Source: Gnetum montanum
Taxonomy: Eukaryota > Streptophyta > Gnetopsida > Gnetales > Gnetaceae
Reading direction: 5' to 3'
Assembly: GCA_015680685.1 (NCBI GenBank)
Contig: MNCI01004383.1
Span: 84,884-148,883, forward strand
Length of the DNA: 64,000 bases
A program made the translations under genes and the position numbers. The notes under the pieces are model-generated. The model was not told where the DNA came from. It did not search any database and worked only from the letters and a program-made list of their open reading frames with translations. Below, one piece after another: positions 34,690-45,238 of the stretch (position 1 is the first letter of the stretch; each line of letters opens with the position of its first letter).

Positions 34690-34900
34690 TTATACTTTGT
34701 ATGATCTGTGGTTGTCCTTAGCCTCAACCATGGCCAGGGACATTGCCTATTTGTAAACTGAATGCATACCTCTTTGTAAAGTTTTTGGATAGTAGAACAA
34801 TGTACTAAGATCTTGTAAATTTTTCAGGCCTCTCCATAACTTACATAGATTGATAGAATCATAGGCCTTAGAAAAATCTACAAAGTAGATAAAAGTTTTT
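34690..34900 (-). pseudogene. LINE-type reverse transcriptase fragment, N-terminal motif
   Basis: The minus strand contains IYFVDFSKAYDSI at about 34895-34850, the catalytic motif A of non-LTR reverse transcriptases (F.DF.KAYD), followed by a stretch resembling the downstream helix region (KLWRGLKNLQ). The fragment fades near 34690. It lies downstream, on the minus strand, of the fragment carrying the C-terminal region of such an enzyme. Confidence 0.65.
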
Positions 34901-34989
34901 TGTGTGGATATTTTTCTCTATCAATAAGGTATTTTAAAGTGATGAGATAATATATAGTAAATTGTTGTCACCTAAATCTTGCTTAGGAA

Positions 34990-35320
34990 ATTGCACATAT
35001 ATGATTTTATTCATCATAGAACTTTGTCAAAAAGCCATTTATCCAATGAAGATGTAGAGAGATAATGAGTGGAGGTTTTAAATAGACAAATAGCTTAACT
35101 TATTCATTTATCAAAAAAAATTCTGAATTTCTTCTATCTATTTCCAATAGTTATTTGACAAAGCAGAATCTTATATAGCACATCCATAAAGAATAGTAGG
35201 TTGAACAATCGCATGATAAAGTTGTTTTTTGAATATCCCAAGCTTAGATAGATTCCTTTGTATATTTACTTTTAAAAGTAAATATGACTTTTATACCACT
35301 TGTAATACTTGTAATACTTT
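34990..35320 (-). pseudogene. LINE-type reverse transcriptase fragment, C-terminal region
   Basis: The minus strand contains HAIVQPTILYGCAI..SALSNNYWK.IEEIQ at about 35220-35120, matching the LYGCEVW...W.KIE.IQ region near the C-terminus of plant and animal LINE polymerases. Stops interrupt it. Because it precedes motif A (34895) on the minus strand, the two fragments are not in native order. They are either separate insertions or a rearranged element. Confidence 0.6.
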
Positions 35321-35449
35321 GAGTAATGCATTAATCCCATTTGTAATTTTAAGAATATTTTAAACCAACATATTTGTAGGAGGAAATTATTTCTACATAT
35401 TCCTGTTCTCAGTTATAAAATTGAGAAAGTTCACACTGAAATTTGATTA

Positions 35450-35519
35450 CGTAGGATCTAATTTTAAACAATATAAAAAGTTGCCGAGCCATTAAACAAA
35501 GAAGAGCAGGTTTCATTAT
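35450..35519 (+). repeat. Direct repeat, right copy (partner at 8212-8293)
   Basis: CGTAGGATCTAATTTTAAAC, then ATATAAAAAGTTGC, with the same order and orientation as the left copy. It lies about 0.5 kb beyond the 3' end of the kinase pseudogene. Confidence 0.6.
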
Positions 35520-35995
35520 AGGCCTGGTGACGACTAACGGGCAATATTCCTATCACAAGTCACCAAGTGAAGCTGTATTTACACAATTAAGCTAAAATCC
35601 GATTACCGATAACCTAAGTAAATGTTGCTAGCACTAAATGGATTTGCAAACTTGGTTTCTGAAAAGCAGCTACTTGCACAAACAGAATATCCGTAAGGGG
35701 CATTTCCTTGACGCAAGATGAATCAAATATTATTTTTTTGGGTGAAGTAAATCTTACGGGTCACCAACATTTCAGACGTTTAAATATCCACATACGAACC
35801 GTAGTTGAACTATAAAAGAGGAAGGACAGGGAAGAAAGTCTTTCCATACTTAAGTTCATTGTTTTATCTATTATAAAAAGACAGACTTACAGTCAGTGAT
35901 TGGAAGAGAGAGTTGAACCTTCAGGTTCCTCTTTTCTCTTTTCTGCGGTTGTGATTCCACACCAGAGAACTTCTTAAGTTTGGCGAAAGTATACT
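35520..35995. other. Downstream flank of the kinase pseudogene
   Basis: No gene seen. It would hold the 3' untranslated region of the minus-strand receptor-kinase pseudogene. Confidence 0.4.
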
Positions 35996-37442
35996 TTAAT
36001 CTTGCAAATTCAGAAGACGAACTGATTGCAAAACTGATTCAACTTCTTTCATGGTGGGCCTCATAGAGGCAGTCTGGGAGGTGCATCTTAAACCTACAAT
36101 CAAAATGGTTTCCACTACTGACATTTTTTCATTGTTAATCTCAATTCCTCCACCAGCTTCTGTTACCTTTAAAATACCTTTCAGCATTTGTCTTCTTCTT
36201 TTACTGGCTTTCTCTTACAAAGCCATGGAAATCCACAAGGACAATGTGAGATCCCCTGATAACATTTCATGGGTTGGCTTCAATCTCATAATGACTTTCA
36301 TAGTAACCACTCCAAAGCTGTATACATCACCTTTTGCTGACATTCCTTTCCGAAACCCATACTCTGAAAACATTTTTTTTTTTTTTTGAAATTTAGCATA
36401 TCCAAGATATCATTACAGGAAAAAACTGAAAGAAAAGTGAAACTGAAAAAGGGATACCTGGAGCAATATAACCAATAGAGCCTTTAAGAGCAAGAGAGGA
36501 TACCTGGAGCAATATAACCAATAGAGCCTTTAAGAGCAAGAGAGGAAAGTGTTGTTGGGATGTCAAAATCTTCAATGAGGCAAGATATTCCAAAATCAGA
36601 GAGCTTAACGGTCATATCATCATCCAATAATACATTCCCTGGTTTGATGTCCCTGTGGATGACCTGAAAAATCAGAATCATGATGCAAATATGCAAGTCC
36701 CATAGCTAACTCCTTCAATATTTTTACTCTGGTGGGCAGTTTTAATGGACTCACCTGACCATCTTATCTGCTGTAAAGAAGAGAATGAAGATTTCTGTTA
36801 CTCACCAGAGGCATTACGAGGGCTTTTAATTCATCAGACCAGACCACGGTAATAATCTTCAAAATGTTGGGATGTCTTGTTTTTCGTAAAGTCCAACATT
36901 CCTTTTGGAAGCTTTTCTCTGTCCCACTCTGGTGTGCAAAATGGAAACACTTTACAGCAATAGCCATGCCAGATGTTAAGACACCCCTATAGACTTTTCC
37001 ATGGTTGCCTTCACCTACCAAATTTGAAGCACTAAAATTGTCTGTAGCACTTTGAAGTTCTTCCACCGATATATTTATGAAATTTTCACTTATCCCTGGA
37101 TTTTCCTGTTTCAATGTTTTGATTGTCTGAAATTGAATAAAATCAATGTAATGACCAAACCAGCAGCAAAAGCCCACCTATTATGGCAAGCACAACTTTC
37201 AGAATACTGCTTTTGTTAGAATTAGAGTTGTGTTCTTCAGGAGATGGACAACCTTTCAGGCCAAAACATCTTCCGCATAAATTTGGGTTAACGAATGAGC
37301 ATCTTGTCAATGTTAGTTTCTTGGAGTTGGAGGAACTGTGCAGACAGGGGACTTCTCCATCAAAGTTGTTGTAGGAAATGTTCAAAATACTGAGAGTGGA
37401 AAGATTGAACAGAAATGCAGACACAGATCCGGTAAAGTCCAC
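35996..37442 (-). pseudogene. LRR receptor-like kinase, last LRR to kinase C-terminus, decayed
   Basis: On the minus strand from 37442 come the last LRR (DFTGSV..FLFNLSTLSILNISYNNFDGEVP), the C-terminal cysteine cap (about 37290), and a transmembrane helix (about 37190-37140) spread over more than one frame. The kinase follows: Gly loop GEGNHGKVYRG (37020, with His in place of the usual Phe), AVKC lysine (36960), YLHHDSDF, catalytic loop HRDIKPGN (36655), and DFG (36610). An intron with GT...AG ends lies at about 36364-36457/36503, then EYGFRKGM..KGDVYSFG (36360), ending in RPTMKEVESVLQ and a stop at 35996. The HRD and DFG residues are intact. Defects are a TAA near 36760, an extra T near 36667, frame changes at the membrane helix, and a stop/frameshift near 36190. 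The 5' part is lost at the junction with element 2. Confidence 0.88.
36452..36543 (-). repeat. 46-bp tandem duplication in the kinase exon, spanning a splice donor
   Basis: Two identical 46-bp units (36452-36497, 36498-36543) each contain the GSIGYIAP codons and a GTATCC donor. Use of the upstream donor would remove the extra copy with the intron. Confidence 0.9.
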
Positions 37443-39300
37443 TATAACAATATGGATTCGGGCAGAAGTAGGAGTCAAGGCAAGGGCTCAAGCAAGCATT
37501 GTGATGACAATAAACCTGATGATTGTGGGTGTGATAAGCAAAGAGGAGGTGGTAGACACCATGGTGATGGCAGTCCTCCTCCCTTTTCACCATCTTTATC
37601 TACATCTTTTTCTTTCTCCTCTAAATCTAATCAAAACCGCAAGGGGCGAAACAATGATGGAGGTAAATGGCAGAAAAATGATTGTAAAACCCAGCATGAA
37701 TGAAGGGGTAGCAAAGGATATCATAGGCATCATCAAAATCATGATGATGATGAAAGTTTACTTGCAACTCAATGCATGTTGAACATTGCAAAGGTAGTCA
37801 AAATTTCAACTAAGCATGTGAAAGATAACAGAATTAAGAAGTTGGATATGAACAATATCCTTAGATTTGAGGGGGGATATAACTCAGATCCACAGACCCA
37901 TCTTCAAGCCTTTTATGAAACCTGTGCGTTGTAGAACAGAGAAAACGATTGATAGAAACTTAATTTGTCTCCCAGGACACTTATAAAAAAAGTAGAAAGT
38001 TGGTATTGCTTGTTGGAGCTGTAATGAATTTGCAAATGGAGTATGATGCTTGAGCTGTTCAATGACAAATATCAAACATATTCCAGAGTGTCCAATTTGA
38101 GAAAGCAAATCTAAGGCTAGTGACAAGGAACACATGAACCCTTAAATGTAATCATGGGCAAGTATTTTTCCCTTTTACATAGATGTCCTAGCCATGGTTA
38201 TTTTCAGCAAGAGTAGCTTCACCATATCATAGATGGGCTTTGATAAAAAACAAAGAGAACTCTTGGGATCTAAGCCAAATGGAGACTATCAAAACTAAGG
38301 GTCCATCAAATTTAAAGGCTGATTGAGTAGGTTGCAAAAGAAGAAGGTGAGTTGAGAAAACTAGAAAATGTTGAAGAATATAACTAGGACATTTTCATCA
38401 AAAAAAGGGAGGTTCAATTCTGTGATAGTGAGGGGGAGGCATTACTTAATAAAGTAGTGCAGCAAAAAGCTTTGCGAATTCAAAAATCTATATCTAAAAT
38501 TTTAGCTAAGGTTGACAAAATGTGGAAATCTTTAGATAAAAATTTTTAAACTACTCTAATAATTGTAGAAGAATTCAAAGAGCAAGATAGTAATTATGAC
38601 TACAAAAGAAGAAAGGAAGTTGAACATGCCTACCAAAGGGGTAAGGGCAAGGTTGCTGCATTAGAAGAGGTTGCGGAGTCAGAATCAGATAATGATGGTG
38701 GATGTGACATTTGCTAATATGAACATTTTAAGGGATATTGCCTTATTGTGTCACACTTATAAGAATTTAGGGCGTATGCTCTGAATTCTAGACTAGCATG
38801 AAGGCAAGCACTTAAAAGGTTGCCTTATCCTCAAGGCAACCTAGGGTAGTTCCACCAAGAACAATAAGCTTATTATCCAAGTGGAGCTTCACCGTAATAA
38901 TATGAGTAGTACCATTAGTGGAAGCACCCATAGTCATGGGGAATGTCACCACCAAGATAGTAGTACCCTTATCGATAACCTAATCCATATGAGTACTATG
39001 TTCAACAACCCATGTCTCTGTGTGACTCTTCTAGTCATGCTTCCTTCCAGCATCACTACTACCCTCTATAGTACTACATAACTCATTCTCCATCTCCTAT
39101 AGGGGAATCCCCATATCTTTATCATCTTCCTCATCCTTTAGCACATGTCCCTCCACCCTCAATTCAATTACCATTTGCTCCATCCATGTAGGGAGAAATT
39201 TTTGTATAGCTATAGCAACGTAACACTATCAAGGCTATTAACTTATAACTAGTTCCTTAGCAAAGTGGTTCAAAAATCATATCTCATAAAAGATCATTCT
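37443..39300 (+). pseudogene. gag, 5'-truncated (element 2)
   Basis: The frame starts in the Ser/Arg/Gly/His-rich linker (SGRSRSQGKG..., 37455) and runs through the gag core with LRFEGGYN (about 37860) and the helical FSLL..CPSHGYFQ region (about 38170), a truncated Cys/His knuckle near 38705-38735 in which one Cys codon position is a stop, and the Pro/Tyr-rich tail (38880-39250). Overlapping frames at 37378-37782 and 37360-37593 are shadows. Loss of the first 150 codons together with the 5' LTR marks the truncation. Confidence 0.85.
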
Positions 39301-40215
39301 TCCAAACCAATAGCCCTACAAAGCCCTCACCAACTCATCTAGTTGGCTACCTTGTGTCTTCTGCATCCTCTGCATCCATTTCTTTTGAGAGCTCTTTAAA
39401 CCAAACACCTTCTAAGATCTATATAGTTATGTTAATCCATGTTGTATCTAGTTGGATCAAGGCTAGCCATCTTCTTAAGAAAAGAGCTGATCTTAGTAGT
39501 TCTCTCATCTACTTACAAATTGCTGGAAATGAGCCATGCAAGGTTCTTCTTGATTCAGGTTCTAATGTTAATATGATTTCTCATGAAATGTACACATCTT
39601 GGAACCTACCTCCTCTTGAAAAGAGCAACATTCATTAAAAATTGATAAATCAATCCATCACTATCCCCTTGGGATTAGTGGAGGACATTATAACCACTAT
39701 TTATGGGTGGTCATACCCTATCAATTTCCTAGTAATTAAGGTTGACAATTGCAAAGGGGACTTCCCAATCATTATGGGAAGAGGTTGGTTGAGCACTATT
39801 GATGCATGAATGGGCATTAGATATCTTTCCTTGGAGATTTCTAAGGAAAATTCATTTGGAAAGATTAAGAAGAAGAGAGTTCCAAGCATCATGTATAACA
39901 ATATAGGGTGTAATTGTGTGCAGAAACTTTGGTCTATCAAAAGCACATTAATCAAAGTGTGCATATAGTGTGTAGATGAATCTGAAATTAAAAAATTCTT
40001 GTATGTAGTAGCCACAAAATAGGAGGGCACCTAGTGACTAATAGTTGATTATGAATGTAGTACACTTTGCATGGAACCTACTGAGAGTCTAACTTATGCC
40101 TATGTTGAAAGCATGGATGAACTGGAGCAAGTTCATTGCCAACTCTTCAATGATGAACTTGATGATACTAATTGGGGAGAGTTGGAAATCCTTGAAAATT
40201 TTAAATAGGAGCCCT
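39301..40215 (+). pseudogene. Protease region (element 2)
   Basis: KVLLDSGSNVNMISHEMYTSW (39540-39600) carries an intact DSG triad, the best preserved protease core among the autonomous copies. The flap segment FPIIMGRGW follows near 39765, then the CVQKL...SIKST linker and ELEQVH, ending in WGELEILENFK near 40205. The matching point in the non-autonomous element is where its deletion begins. Confidence 0.87.
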
Positions 40216-41730
40216 TATAGTTGAAAACTCTACCTATCGGCATGAAATATGCATTTATGAAAAATGGCAACCTAGTGATAATTACTGCCAACCTTGCTCC
40301 TAAGTAGAAAAGGGTGCTATTGAAGGTGATCAACAAATGGCCAATAAATTTTTCTTAGTCATATCTTAAACTCATAGGAATTGATCCTTGGATATGCTAG
40401 CATTACATCTATACCGATCTAGCCATGAAGCCAAAGAGGCAATTGCAATGGTGGGTAAATCCCAAATTGAAGTAGATCATCAAAGGGAAATTGAATAACT
40501 CCTCAAGGTGAGGTTCATCTATCTAATTGCAGATAGTGAGTGGATTAGCCCACTTGTGATTATGTTAAGGAAAACTAGCAATTGGTGGGTCTATATTGAT
40601 TTTAGGTTGTTGAACATGGTGATGTTTAAAGATCATTTTCCATTATCATTTGTGGACTAGGTGTTGGATATTATTTTTGGGCATTACTATTATAGCTTTC
40701 TGGATGGTTATAGTGGCTATAACCAAATTTAGATCGTGCTCAAGAATCAGGCTAAAACAACATTTACAAGTCCCAAGGGGACTTTTGCATATCGTAAGAT
40801 GCCCTTTGGTTTGTGCAATGCTCTTGCAACTTTCCAATGTTTTTTGTGCAATGCCACTGCACCTTTTCAATGCTTGGTCCTAAACATTTTCCAGTAGCAG
40901 ATTAGTAGTGGGGTGGAAGTTTTCATGAATGACTTCTTCACCTATGGCATTACATTTGAATAAGTGTTGGACTACCTTGAACAAGTGCTTAAAAGATGTG
41001 TGGATACCAATCTTTAGCTTAATTGGCAAAAGAGGCATCTCATGGTCTATGAAGGCATTATGTTGGGGAATAGAATCGCACAAGTAGGGATTCAGGTAGA
41101 TCTTGAATAGATTAGGATCATCCAAGGAATAACCCATAAACCGAAAATCATTAAAGATGTATGGTCATTCCTTGGATACACTGGTTACTACCAGTGATTC
41201 ATAGAGAATTTCTCTAGGATCACTAAACCATTGGTCAATGTTACAAAGAAATATGCTCTATTCATATGGACCAAGGAATGTGAAAAAGCATTCTAGTAGC
41301 TTAAGGAAAAGCTTGTAAAAACTCCAATTCTATGAGCACTTGATTGGTTCCATCCATTTCATATCATGAAAAATGCATCAAACTATGCCTTGGGAGCTAT
41401 GTTTATGCAATTGGACAATAAAAAATGCCCTTATTATATCCACTGTGCAAGCTAAAGCATTGTGGGTGCATAGCTCAATTACACCATAGAAAAAAAAAGA
41501 GCTAATGAAAATGGTGTATGCTTTGAAGAAATTCAAGCACTATGTGCTTGGATACATGGTCTTTTTACACACTAATCATAGTGCCATTCGCTTCCTCATA
41601 AACAATCCAATGATGAGCCCCCATGTCATACAGTGGCTAATGATCTTACAAGAGTTTGATCTTACAATAGTAGATTGAAAAAGAACTGAGAACATAGTTG
41701 TTGATCAGTTGTCTCAGTTATGATGAGACA
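40216..41730 (+). pseudogene. Reverse transcriptase and RNase H (element 2)
   Basis: RT motifs run from about 40560: FRLLNM, FPLSFVD.VLD, GYSGYNQI, TTFTSPKGTFAYRKMPFGLCNA, then VFMNDFFTYG near 40930. The catalytic box reads FMND, Asp to Asn by one G-to-A change. A local duplication repeats the LCNA..FQC codons (40815-40875). RNase H follows with NASNYALG (about 41375) and the EKKELMKMVYALKKFKHYVL-like region near 41500. Both enzymes would be inactive. Confidence 0.9.
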
Positions 41731-41799
41731 ACAAAGATGAGAAGAGCTTGCTCTTTGATCAATTTTTTGATGAAATCCTCTTTGTTGATGCAATAAATA

Positions 41800-43130
41800 A
41801 ATAAGTACTCATTGAACCAAAATGGTATAATAACATCCTCACTTATCTTCTTACTCAAGAGAAGCCACGAGACTTGGACCACTAGAAGAAACAATAGTTT
41901 CTTCATCAGGTCAAACACTTCATGGAAATCAATAAACATATTTATAAGGTATGCATAGATGGCTTGGTTTGTTGGTGTGTTCTTGAGGCTACTCAACTAC
42001 ATGTTCACTAAGATGATCATGAGGGTCCTTGTGGGGATCACTATGTAGGGAGATGCATGGCCATTAAGATCCTGATGGTAGGGTATTATTGGTCAACAAT
42101 CTTTAGGGATTCTTACCAATTCATCCACTCTTGTGAACATTGTCAATGAAATGGTGGGATGACTACTTGAATAGAGGGATCTCAATAGTGGATTCAACTA
42201 CTTGAATCCTTTAACATTTGGTACATAGATTTCATGGATCCTATCAAGCCCATGTCAAATGAAAAGGCGTACATAATAGTCGTTGTTGATTATTATACCA
42301 AATGGGCAGAAGTAGTAGCCGTGATTGACTGTACATCTTCCACTGTAGCATGGTTTGTACAACAAAGTGCTATGAATAGGTTTAGAGTGTGACATGCACT
42401 AATTTTTAAAAATGATACTCATTTTTACAGGTGCTACTTTTCGTAAGCTCATGCAAATGCTTGGGGGTTGAACATAAATTAACAACACCTTACCACCCCC
42501 AAGCCAATAGTTAAGTTGAGATTACCAATAGGGAGATTACTAAGATCTTAACCTGAACAATCAACAAATATAGGAGAGACTAGAGCATAAAATTGAATGA
42601 TGCCCTTTGGACCTATTGCTCCACATGGAGGCTTCTTATAGGCTACTTTCCTTATAAGCTAGTGTATAAAAAATTACCAACTCTTCCTATCCAATTCAAC
42701 CTCTATACACTTTCAATAGCCTATGACCTTGACCTTGACCTTAGCCTAGCACAAAAGGAAAGATTGATAAATCTTAACATGCTAGATGATAATAGATTGG
42801 TAGCCTTGTCATTAAATGAAGTGGACAAGGCATTTAGTGAACAACACCATGACCTTAGAATAAGGAAAATCAAATTTAAACCTAGAGACAAGGTCCTTTA
42901 CTAGAAACCCACACATGTTTCACAACAAACCAAGTTCCAAATATTGTGGGAAGGGCCTGATATCATTTATAAAACCTTTTCTTTTAGGGGTATGTTGATC
43001 TACAAACTTGAGAGCCTAAACAAGAAACAGTTGGTCAATATGCAACAACTTAAACCTTTTCATGAGCCCATGAAAGTCAGCGAAATAAATGCCTTCTTGG
43101 ATGGACAACCTGGCTTAATTTTTTGAATCT
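41800..43130 (+). pseudogene. Integrase (element 2)
   Basis: The zinc-binding segment DDHEG..GDHYVGR...ILMVGYYW.TIFRD..QFIHSCEHCQ is near 42015-42150. In the catalytic core the first Asp is in IDFMDPI (about 42225), while the second motif is damaged (IFKNDTHF, about 42400). The C-terminal part is well kept: a 103-codon frame (42593-42904) and a 60-codon frame (42944-43126) with WEGPDIIYKTF, the GPY/F-type motif. Confidence 0.9.
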
Positions 43131-45238
43131 CTTTCTTTCAACTTAATTGTGGGGAGATGGCCATCTGTGCTAACCAATTAAAGTGACTCCTTAGTTCTTT
43201 GAACCTTTTTATTTTACACTTTCTTTGTTTTTATATCATTTTGTTTTATGCTTTGTTATTTTTCCAATTTTTGTTTTACAAAATCGTTAGTACATTTTGA
43301 ATTTGTTGAATATTTTACAATTTCTATTATATTTTACTTTATTTTGGTGTAAATATTTCTTCTTATTTTCTAATAAAATCCTTTGTTGCCAACAGGACAT
43401 AGTGATGTTGTAGCTATTTGCTAATGGTGGTTTGTACTTAATGTTTTTGATTGTTAACATCTAGTTTCTATTTTTGATTTTTTATGACTGATGACTAAGA
43501 ACAAGTTTCTTTTTCATGGAATAGGTAGTGAGTCCATGTCATCCACCCATCCATCAACTCTATGGTCTTCCTTCTTTTAGGAATATAAGGTTGTTTTTTC
43601 ATTAATGAAACTTTAATGAACTTGTAACCTTGGTAGTATCCAAAATTTGGAAAGATTCAAATGATTTAAAAAGGGTGACTTCAAGGGGATTCAACACTCT
43701 CTATGGCTTTCTACTCACTTGAGTGCATGAGTGTTTTTCATAGATTTCTTATCATTATGTGTCGACAAATAACATGAAGTTAATAAGTCTTTGAATGGTG
43801 TGGTTTCCATCCAAAAATCCATAAAAAAATAAAATTAAAAAAAAGAATAAAAAAGAGAAGAAAGGAATGCAAAGAATACTCCTTACACAAAATAATAGGC
43901 TACAAGCACTGGTGACAGGACTAGAAATACATGTTACTCATGCCTAAAGGTCCCCTCTAACTAAGGCCTTCCCTCACTTTCTGCTTCTCTTTTCTTCTCT
44001 AATAAGGAATGGTGTTTGATCTATGGGAGTATACTTGTGTCTTGAGGGGGTGGTCTATACTTAGAGTGGTGATGCAAAGTCATTGAAAGTGGTTGGTTTT
44101 GATCTAGACTAAGGATGGACTTTATCAAGTTATTTAACCATAGAATCCACAAGGAACTTCATGTAACCATGATTAGGAACTCCATTACACTTCCTCTCTT
44201 ATCCATCAATGCTTTCTATCATTCACCTCACGGCTAGTTTCTATGTCTTATTCAATGTCTTAGTTTGATGTGTTGAAATTCTTAGGTAGATTCTTTTGGA
44301 TTAGGTCTTTAACTTTTCATGACCATTAATCAACTGTGGGGCCCATAGAGTCCTTAGTTGAGGTTATGCAAGGACAAAAAGAACATGTGCCTACTATTGG
44401 CAGGACCCACTTGCATATTCCATGGTTGGGATAGTTAATCTTCTTAGCCTTAGGCATTTTCGAAATTAAATCTTTTGTGCACCCCATCGATGCATCCAAC
44501 TCTACACTCCTTTAAGACATCTCTCCATCATTCTTCCAATTAAAAACCTTCATTTTTGTGAACTATCAAGCTTTCTTCATGCCTTTCATCATGTTCTTGG
44601 CTTCATGGGCTTCCAAAGAACTCTAATTTCATGTAAAAACTCTTTGTATTTCTTGATTTTTTGAAAAATCAATGATGGTTAACAAATGTGTCAACGTAGC
44701 CCCATAGATGCAACCTCTTGCATTGACATGGCCAAGTTGACATAAATCCATCTATGCATGGCCCCATCTATGCATAGCAAAAATACTATAAATAGAGCAC
44801 AACACTTAGCAAATTTTTGCCATTTTTCTTCAAACAAGAGGGACACTTTTACAATTTTTTAGAGCCCAAACCTTCTAGAGTGCATATCTTTCATACCACT
44901 TGTTTGATTTTAGTCATTTTTAGTCCTTTAGCTATCAAAGGTACACTCTTCATCATGGGGGCCACCCTAGGTTTTTGACAAGAAATGTTTTTGAAAATTT
45001 TCTAACTCCCCCATGGGTTTAATGAATAAAATAATATTGAATTATCAACCTATGGAAGTTAAACCGTTCCAACAAACTCTAGTAACATAAAATTAAATAA
45101 AATAATATTAAAGTAATATTAAAAGATTAATCTTCCATGACCACACGTTAGCCAAGTGTAAATATCCCTAAAGAGATAAGGTACTTAATGTTATGAATTA
45201 CACATCATATGTTAATCCTTGACCTATTGTGGTCATAG
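43131..45238 (+). other. Conserved non-coding region between integrase and ORF3 (element 2)
   Basis: The same order of blocks as in element 1: A-rich tract at 43825-43865 after GGTGTGGTTTCCATCC, AAAGGTCCCCTCTAACTAAGG near 43950, GGCAGGACCCACTTGC near 44400, then the U3-like block at 44686-44795. No long frame. Confidence 0.75.
44686..44795 (+). promoter_or_regulatory. Putative internal U3-like promoter upstream of ORF3 (element 2)
   Basis: Repeated CATAGATG/CATCTATGCATGGCCCC-type units are followed by TATAAATA at 44787-44794 and GAGCACAACACTTAGC. The ORF3 ATG is 445 bp downstream. The LTR U3 of this element (48350-48470) likewise has TTGATG/CAACGTGG/GACATGACCCC units before TATAAATA. Confidence 0.55.

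Noticed and set aside
36664-36805. An intron in the kinase between the N-lobe and the HRD loop
   Set aside because: A GTGAG donor and a TTTTTCAG acceptor are present, but the sequence between them encodes the expected TRVKILKELAMGLAYLHH region, so it is exon with a stop and a one-base frameshift.
3346-37442. The two receptor-kinase fragments as one gene split by transposons
   Set aside because: On the minus strand the N-terminal half would have to lie at higher coordinates than the kinase, but it lies lower, and both fragments contain last-LRR sequence.
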